From JANXVR01 sp034667405 (lineage in GTDB: Bacteria; Actinomycetota; UBA4738; HRBIN12), in the NCBI GenBank assembly GCA_034667405.1, contig JAXDJX010000002.1, positions 1 to 64,000 of the forward strand: DNA of 64,000 bases, given 5' to 3'. The notes beneath the pieces were generated by a model, which did not search any database, had not been told where the DNA came from, and worked only from the letters and a program-made list of their open reading frames with translations. This document shows, one piece after another, positions 58,917 through 64,000 of the stretch. The translations under genes and the position numbers were made by a program. Numbering within the stretch: position 1 is the stretch's first letter; each line of letters starts with the position of its first letter.

Positions 58917-60926
58917 ATGGGCACCGCGCGCAAGGGCAAAGCGTTGGGATGGGGCATCGTCGCCATCGTGCTCTTGGGCGGGGCGGGGGTCAGCTTCACC
59001 CGACCTGCGGCGACGCCCATCCCGGTGGCGCACCTCGAGGCTGCTTCCGCCACCGACGCGGGAACGCTCGCGTTGGTCATCCCAGGGAAGTTCGCCGACA
59101 GGCGTCTGTCCCTCCAGGAGGCCGGCACCGTCCCCGCGACAGTCACGGAGATAGCCACCCAAGATGGTGTCACGGCAGTTCGGCTGTGGTCGACGTCGGG
59201 GGTGCTACTGGCGTCGAGTGATCCCGCCGACGCCGCCTTGGCCGGTCCGATGGAGAAGCCGCTGATCACTGCGGCACAGGGCGCGACCGCGGAACCCGGG
59301 AGCATGTCCGGTGGATCCGGGCTCCTCAGGATCTTCGAGCCGGTGTCACCCGACAAGCCCAACGCCGTGGTGGCCGAATTCGTTCGAAGCACCAGCGACC
59401 AAGGGCTGCCGTTCAAGGCGATCGCCGCCGGGTTGGCGGCGCTGGGCCTCCTGGCGCTCATCCTCGCCCTGGCTTCTCTGCGCGGAGCCTCATCTCCGAA
59501 GGTGCCGGTCGCCGCGCCACAGCCCATCGACACCGACGCTCCACCTGCGCCCGGCCAACCGTCCCCGCATCCGCAAGAGGCGGGTGGACCGGCCGCAGAT
59601 CCGAAGGTCGAACGCGACAGCGGACGTCTGGTTCAGAAGCTGAAGAACTCGGAGGCCTCGCGCGCGGCCATGGAGACCCAGTTGGAACAACTCCGCGCAC
59701 AGCTGAGGATGGGAACGCAGGGGTCCGAGCAGGTCGTGGCCGAGATGGATCGCAGCCTTGCCAGTTCGCAGCAACGTGCGCACGAGGCGGGCGAACAGCT
59801 TGCACTCGCCGAAGCCGCACGCAAAGAGGCCGAGCAACGTGCCGCTGTCGCTGAGGAAGCCCTATCGCGGGCGACGCCCTCCGATGCAGCGGAGCGCCTG
59901 GTTGCCGTCGAGGCCGAGTTCGCCGCGGCCCAAAGCAGGATCGCCGAACTCGAGGGGATCGTCGCCGAGCACCAGGCAAGAACGCGCGACGCCGAGGCCC
60001 GCTCCGGCGAGGCCGAGAAGCGATCGACGGTCGTCACGAACCAGGTGGCCGAGCATGAGGCCCGGGCCACTGAGGTCGAGGGCCGTCAGGCAGAGTTGGA
60101 GAACCGCGCCGGCTCCGCGGAGGCTCGCGCGACGCAGGCCGAACGAGCGCTGGCCGATGCCGTCCAGCACGCCGCAGATCTGGAGATGCGCGTGACCAAC
60201 GCCGAGGCGGCGGCAGCCTCGGTGGTGGCGGCGACCCCGACCCCTGGGCTAGGTGACACGCCGACACCCGGCGCCGCCGACGTCCAGACGCCCGACGCCG
60301 CGACGCAAGGGTCGGACGCCCAGCTCCAACTGGAACTCGCTCGCGCCCAAGATCTGGCCGAGCAAGCGCTGGCCAAACTCGAAACGGTGGAGATCCGTGC
60401 CGCGAAGGCCGAGGCTGCCGCCGCAGCCGTCCGTGGCAAGCTCGCCGATGCCGAATCGCGGATGCGTGATGCCGAGGCTCGTGCGGCGGTCGCCGGTGCA
60501 CCGACCCGTAGACGCGGACTCAAGACCAGTCCGCCGCCGCCCCGTACTCCTGATGCCGCTCCCGCAGATCTGTCGCTCGCGGACTCATCAACGCCGATCG
60601 CGGCGCCCGTGCATGAGCCGGTAGCCGCTCCGTCCGCGGAGCCAACCCCACCGGTCGACCCGGCGCCGGTACCCGAGTCCCAACCGGAACTCGCTGGGGA
60701 TAGCGCGGCTCCCGCCGAAGAAGCCCCACCTTCTGCCACCGATCCTGGTGCGTGGAAGGCGCTGGCGAAGAGCCTCCGCCGTGAAGCGTTGGGCGATCAG
60801 GCTCCCGAAGAGATCGAGGACGAGGCGCCGGAGATCCCCGGAGCGCCGGTGACCCCCGACGATCGATCTGAATTGCGTGCCCGGCTCGCGAAGGCCTCCG
60901 CGAGGAAGCGGCGAAAGATCGAATAG
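58917..60926 (+). CDS. membrane sensor-like protein with long coiled coil (paralogue of the 62490 gene)
   Basis: About 669 residues. One transmembrane helix (LGWGIVAIVLLGGAGVSF) is followed by a ~150-residue extracytoplasmic domain (TAVRLWSTSGVLLASSDPAD), a second helix (AIAAGLAALGLLALILALAS) and ~380 residues of Ala/Glu/Arg-rich coiled coil. Pro-rich tails end in ELRARLAKASARKRR. The ectodomain and the last motif match the sensor at 62490, but no histidine-kinase box is present. A role as an envelope scaffold or sensor partner is inference. Confidence 0.7.
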   Translation: MGTARKGKALGWGIVAIVLLGGAGVSFTRPAATPIPVAHLEAASATDAGTLALVIPGKFADRRLSLQEAGTVPATVTEIATQDGVTAVRLWSTSGVLLASSDPADAALAGPMEKPLITAAQGATAEPGSMSGGSGLLRIFEPVSPDKPNAVVAEFVRSTSDQGLPFKAIAAGLAALGLLALILALASLRGASSPKVPVAAPQPIDTDAPPAPGQPSPHPQEAGGPAADPKVERDSGRLVQKLKNSEASRAAMETQLEQLRAQLRMGTQGSEQVVAEMDRSLASSQQRAHEAGEQLALAEAARKEAEQRAAVAEEALSRATPSDAAERLVAVEAEFAAAQSRIAELEGIVAEHQARTRDAEARSGEAEKRSTVVTNQVAEHEARATEVEGRQAELENRAGSAEARATQAERALADAVQHAADLEMRVTNAEAAAASVVAATPTPGLGDTPTPGAADVQTPDAATQGSDAQLQLELARAQDLAEQALAKLETVEIRAAKAEAAAAAVRGKLADAESRMRDAEARAAVAGAPTRRRGLKTSPPPPRTPDAAPADLSLADSSTPIAAPVHEPVAAPSAEPTPPVDPAPVPESQPELAGDSAAPAEEAPPSATDPGAWKALAKSLRREALGDQAPEEIEDEAPEIPGAPVTPDDRSELRARLAKASARKRRKIE

Positions 60927-60934
60927 CTAGCGGG

Positions 60935-61723
60935 TCAGCACACCACGGACAGCAGCGGGTTCGGATCCACGGCCGAGCCGTTCCCCGGGTGCCATTCGAA
61001 ATGATCGTGTGGACCGCCGGCGTCACCCGTGGATCCCACGTAACCGATGACCTCACCGGTATCCACGTGCCCCAAGTGGGCGTAGGCGGACAGATGTGCG
61101 TTGTACACGTAACCAGCGGCGCCGTAGACCTTGACCGCGAGGCCACCCAACAGGTTCGGTGAGACCACGGCGGTTCCCTCGAAGGGTGCAACGATCGGCG
61201 TGCCGGTGGCTGCGGTGATGTCGTTGCCTTGATGGACGTGGATGGGAACGCCGGGCATCCGGACGATGATGCCGAAGTTGTTGTTCACCAGGTGGGGACC
61301 CGCGACCGGGCAGGTCTTGAAGACTCCCCAGATGTCGAGCCACGCCGACAGGCTCCGGACCTGTGCCTTGAGTTGGCGGATGCGCTCGGCGGTCCCGTGA
61401 CCGGCGCGGCGCGACGCCGAGTAAAGGTGATGACTCCGCCGGGTGGCGGCACGGTGCACGCGCCGCCAGCGACCGCTGCTCATCGAGCGCGGCGAGACGA
61501 GTTTCAGCCCTCGATCGACCTTGATAGCCCTTCGTTCGAGCCGCTGCGCCGTGTGCGAACCCGACCTCCGGACGTGGTTGATCTTGTGCTGGAGCTGACG
61601 GCGTTGAGCCGTTCGCTCCTGCACGAGCGGAGCGGCGCCGGCGGCGTGAACGCCGAGCAGCGGAACGGCTGCCAGCAAGAGGACGGCACACACAGATACA
61701 CGGTGAAGTCGGGACGTTGGCAC
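60935..61723 (-). CDS. M23-family peptidase (LytM-type), secreted
   Basis: A 262-residue secreted peptidoglycan hydrolase candidate. Signal peptide RVSVCAVLLLAAVPLLG; a basic coiled region follows. The M23 domain (residues about 145-262) has the zinc motif HVHQGND (HxxxD type) and HxH in GGPHDHFEW, so catalysis is likely intact. GTG 61723 has GAGGGAGA upstream on the minus strand. It ends 8 bases from the stop of the sensor/coiled-coil gene (convergent). Confidence 0.85.
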   Translation of the reverse strand: MPTSRLHRVSVCAVLLLAAVPLLGVHAAGAAPLVQERTAQRRQLQHKINHVRRSGSHTAQRLERRAIKVDRGLKLVSPRSMSSGRWRRVHRAATRRSHHLYSASRRAGHGTAERIRQLKAQVRSLSAWLDIWGVFKTCPVAGPHLVNNNFGIIVRMPGVPIHVHQGNDITAATGTPIVAPFEGTAVVSPNLLGGLAVKVYGAAGYVYNAHLSAYAHLGHVDTGEVIGYVGSTGDAGGPHDHFEWHPGNGSAVDPNPLLSVVC

Positions 61724-61827
61724 AGCAAGATCTCCCTCGTTACGGTTTCGTGCTCTATCGGCACCGTGCTGAGGGAACCTGAGCTGGACCCACCGCTCCG
61801 CCGATTCTGCGAGGGAGGAGGGCCAGC

Positions 61828-61908
61828 ATGGACCGTCCCTCTGACATGTCCCATCGAAGCGGTCCTATTCGGCTATCCGTTGCGTCGGGCGTACTATCAC
61901 CGCCGTGA
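61828..61908 (+). CDS. 26-residue upstream ORF coupled to the YbjN-like gene
   Basis: GGGAGGAGGG (61813-61822) is followed by ATG 61828, which opens a 26-codon frame (MDRPSDMSHRSGPIRLSVAS...). Its TGA overlaps the GTG of the next gene (GTGA). The strong ribosome-binding site and overlap suggest coupled translation or a leader peptide. It competes with the idea of a leaderless promoter (TACTAT at 61892-61897) for the same gene. Confidence 0.35.
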   Translation: MDRPSDMSHRSGPIRLSVASGVLSPP

Positions 61909-62408
61909 CCCAGCTTGAAGTCATCCGTCCGTTCGTGGAGCAGGCCGTCAAGGAGTTCCTGGGTGTCGACCAGCTCAAGGTGATGAAGGACGGCACCATC
62001 CCGATCCTATCGGGCTCTGCCGCCGTCCACGTTCGTCTGGTTCAGCTGGGCGGAGAAGAACGGCCTCTGCTCCAGGTGTTCTGCCCTCTCCTGTCCGGAG
62101 TCGAGCGCTCTCCCGAGCTGATGGACAAGCTGAACGACATGAACGCCGGGTTCTCGTTCGCACGGGTGTTCTGGGAGAGCGGTCAGGTGATCATCGCGAT
62201 GGAGCTCCTAGCCGAGGAGCTCGACAAGGAGCAGGTCGCTCACGCATGTCGTCTCGTTACGTTCGCCTCCGACTACTGGGATGACGAACTCCAGAGGGGG
62301 TTCGGGGGAGCGACGAGCGTTCCCGACGGCGAAGGCACGTCGTTCACGGAGGCTCCCGATCCCGATCAGCCATCCTCGACCGAGCCCGGCGAGGGGGGCT
62401 ATCTCTAA
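61905..62408 (+). CDS. YbjN / type III secretion chaperone-like protein
   Basis: A 167-residue protein with the YbjN fold: alpha-beta pattern MTQLEVIRPFVEQAVKEFLG, then strands around VHVRLVQLGG and LLQVFCPLLSG, and the helix-strand run LNDMNAGFSFARVFWES and QVIIAMELLAEEL. YbjN domains act as small chaperone-like or regulatory modules. The C-terminal 30 residues are Pro/Ser/Asp-rich. It is divergent from the M23 gene and precedes the sensor gene at 62490. Confidence 0.75.
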   Translation: MTQLEVIRPFVEQAVKEFLGVDQLKVMKDGTIPILSGSAAVHVRLVQLGGEERPLLQVFCPLLSGVERSPELMDKLNDMNAGFSFARVFWESGQVIIAMELLAEELDKEQVAHACRLVTFASDYWDDELQRGFGGATSVPDGEGTSFTEAPDPDQPSSTEPGEGGYL

Positions 62409-62489
62409 CGAACCGCGGTGGAGCGGCGAGCCCCGCGCTGATGGCCGGGCTTGCCGCACCCGGCCCCGAGCGGTCACTATGACCCTTCA

Positions 62490-64000
62490 ATGAAGATCAT
62501 CGACCGCTTCACCCGCGACCGAGTGAGCCGCTACATCTGGGCGTTACTCACGATCGGCTTCCTTGTCGGGGCGTTGTTCGCCCAACAGCGACCCAGCCGA
62601 GTCCTCGCCGACGAGGTATCGGCGGCCCAGCTCCAGACGCGCCAACTCGCTAACACCGTGCTGTTCAGGAACCTCACGTACGCCACGATGATCGCTCCGA
62701 TCCCCGCCCCGCTCTATCGCGACACCGTCATCGAATTGCAGGCGTTCACGCGCCCGCCCATCGCCCTGGTCAGGGTCTGGAGACCCGACGGGATCCTGCA
62801 GTTCTCCACCCACGAACGCGACCAGGTGGGGTTGCTGCAGACGGAGGACACGACGCTCATCGATAAGGCGATGAAAGGGCAGAGCGTTTCCGCACGGGTG
62901 CTCACGACGTTCAGCGCCACCAGCACGGGGCAAGACGTGCCGACCAACCTCCTCGCGGTGTTCGTTCCGCTCCACGTGCCGGACCGCATCTCCATCGCGG
63001 GCGTCGCCGAGGTCGACTTCTACTACGACCTATTGGTCGAGGACTCCCAGGACCCGTGGCATCAGCTGGTCCTCGTCTCTCTCGGACTCGCGGGACTGTG
63101 TCTCATCCTGACCCTGCTGTCGTTCCGCCGCCCGATACGGACGTTGGGCGCCGGCGTCGGGTCGGGCCTGGACGGAGCGATCCCGGATCCTCCGAGCGGG
63201 AAACACGCGGGCGGACCTCCCTCCGACAGAGCGACGAGGGCGCTGCAACGACAGGCTGGGATCGCTGAAGACAGAGCGACGAAGGCGGAGGAAGAAGCCT
63301 CCCGCATGCGTGAACAGCTGGGTGAGTCGCACGAACAGCTGACGCAAGCCGAAGAGGCGTACCACTTCCTCGAAGCCAAGATGAAGCAAACACAGGCAGA
63401 TCTGGAGATGGCCGGCCCCGCCGATCAGCCGGACGTCGGTTCTCGGGTTCAGGAACTCGAGGAGGAGCTCGCCCACGCCGAAGAGCGGGCAAGCACGGCC
63501 GAACGATGGGCGCGAGAGGCTGAAGATCGCGCAACCACCACGGCGATCACCGCCGCGGAGACGGCGGCGGAAGCGGCCGCCGCTCTCGCGAGTGCCGGCG
63601 CCGCCCAAGCTGCCATGGAATCGGCTGAGAACGCCCAGCCCGCCGCTGTTGACGAGAATGCGTTCGCGCAGCTGGAGGAGCGAATCCTCGCGGCCGAACA
63701 GCGCGCCCGAGATGCGGAAACCACGCTGACGAACCTCCAGGAGGCGCTCGCGCCGGCGCCGGAGGAGGTCCCCTTGGCCGATGGCGCGGCTGCGGTCGAT
63801 GACCTACGCCTCAGGCTCGCCCGAACGGCCGCGCGCAAGCGGCTCGGCCACGACGAAAGCCCACCGCCATCTTCGGCAGCCGCCCCCACCCAGCCTGCCT
63901 CGCCCACCGCCGGTCCGCAGGCCGACCTGCAGCGGTCGATGGCGGGAGAGATCCGTGGGCCGCTCTCCACGCTCAAGGGCCTCTCCCTTTCGCTGAAGGG
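62490..64000 (+). CDS. membrane sensor with coiled coil and histidine-kinase-like box (partial, runs off the window)
   Basis: At least 503 residues. A helix at 17-32 (WALLTIGFLVGALFAQ) precedes an extracytoplasmic PAS/Cache-like domain (residues ~35-190; ALVRVWRPDGILQFSTHERD). A second helix (LVLVSLGLAGLCLILTLLSF) leads to ~240 residues of coiled coil. The last readable segment, MAGEIRGPLSTLKGL (about 484-498), aligns with the HisKA box (MAHEIRNPLSTIKGL), but the phospho-accepting His is Gly486. Whether an ATPase domain follows is outside the window. No stop occurs before the edge. Confidence 0.75.
   Translation, partial: MKIIDRFTRDRVSRYIWALLTIGFLVGALFAQQRPSRVLADEVSAAQLQTRQLANTVLFRNLTYATMIAPIPAPLYRDTVIELQAFTRPPIALVRVWRPDGILQFSTHERDQVGLLQTEDTTLIDKAMKGQSVSARVLTTFSATSTGQDVPTNLLAVFVPLHVPDRISIAGVAEVDFYYDLLVEDSQDPWHQLVLVSLGLAGLCLILTLLSFRRPIRTLGAGVGSGLDGAIPDPPSGKHAGGPPSDRATRALQRQAGIAEDRATKAEEEASRMREQLGESHEQLTQAEEAYHFLEAKMKQTQADLEMAGPADQPDVGSRVQELEEELAHAEERASTAERWAREAEDRATTTAITAAETAAEAAAALASAGAAQAAMESAENAQPAAVDENAFAQLEERILAAEQRARDAETTLTNLQEALAPAPEEVPLADGAAAVDDLRLRLARTAARKRLGHDESPPPSSAAAPTQPASPTAGPQADLQRSMAGEIRGPLSTLKGLSLSLK

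Noticed and set aside
1..64000. CRISPR array, rRNA genes, transposase or prophage genes
   Set aside because: No regularly spaced repeats, rRNA sequence or transposase motifs were seen on either strand.

Overview
This window is about 64 kb of high-GC DNA spanning the chromosomal replication origin of an actinobacterium (Actinomycetota). The assignment rests on gene order. From about 7 kb to 42 kb the window follows the ori-flanking order known from Mycobacterium tuberculosis (Rv3907c to Rv3924c, then Rv0001 to Rv0007 and the tRNA): pcnA/cca, Nudix hydrolase, large secreted DUF6049-like protein, murJ, ECF sigma factor and its anti-sigma factor, trxB, trxA, cwlM-like gene, parB, parA, rsmG, jag, yidC, yidD, rnpA, rpmH, origin, dnaA, dnaN, recF, DUF721, gyrB, gyrA, DUF3566 and tRNA-Ile. 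An F420-type LLM oxidoreductase and a secreted protein with an HSTVVAYLALAVALSG-type leader also fit. Genes foreign to the mycobacterial order (DUF1232, pilT, TauE, a TadE-like protein, an LLM/SDR/aminotransferase/ddl block) and the lack of other mycobacterial hallmarks point to a deep, probably uncultured lineage. I cannot place it below phylum.

Layout. 0-3.2 kb: molybdate regulator and modABC. 3.3-8.9 kb: signal peptidase I, a DUF362 protein with a prenyltransferase-fold protein, a beta-propeller membrane protein, tRNA nucleotidyltransferase and DUF1232. 9-19.8 kb: pilT, then Nudix/TauE and the envelope-redox run DUF6049-murJ-TadE-sigma-anti-sigma-trxB-trxA-cwlM. 19.9-23.8 kb: LLM, SDR, aminotransferase and D-Ala-D-Ala ligase. 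23.8-29.7 kb (minus strand): parB, parA, rsmG, jag, yidC, yidD, rnpA, rpmH, almost all linked by stop/start overlaps, with a perfect parS inside the start of rsmG. 29.7-31.6 kb: a bipartite origin around dnaA. 31.6-38.7 kb: dnaN, recF, DUF721, gyrB, gyrA. 38.8-51.6 kb: mixed envelope, transporter and metabolic genes, including a GNAT/enolase-superfamily pair, a repeat protein, a cupin/TetR pair with a clear operator, and a coupled membrane-protein/phosphodiesterase pair. 51.7-57.2 kb: an accessory region beginning at tRNA-Ala, carrying a degenerate ~0.6 kb duplication, poorly characterised genes and a ClpN-GNAT fusion. 57.2-64 kb: an envelope module with two paralogous membrane sensor/coiled-coil proteins, an M23 peptidase and a YbjN-like protein.

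Themes. Genes inside operons are joined by ATGA/GTGA overlaps. Many operon-leading genes have a -10-like hexamer 6-8 nt before the start codon and no Shine-Dalgarno sequence, which suggests leaderless transcripts. The observations most worth checking are the 230-residue C-terminal extension of ParA, the truncated sensor protein at the right edge whose histidine-kinase-like box has Gly in place of the phospho-acceptor His (with a paralogue 1.6 kb upstream), the ClpN-GNAT fusion, and the decayed duplication at tRNA-Ala.
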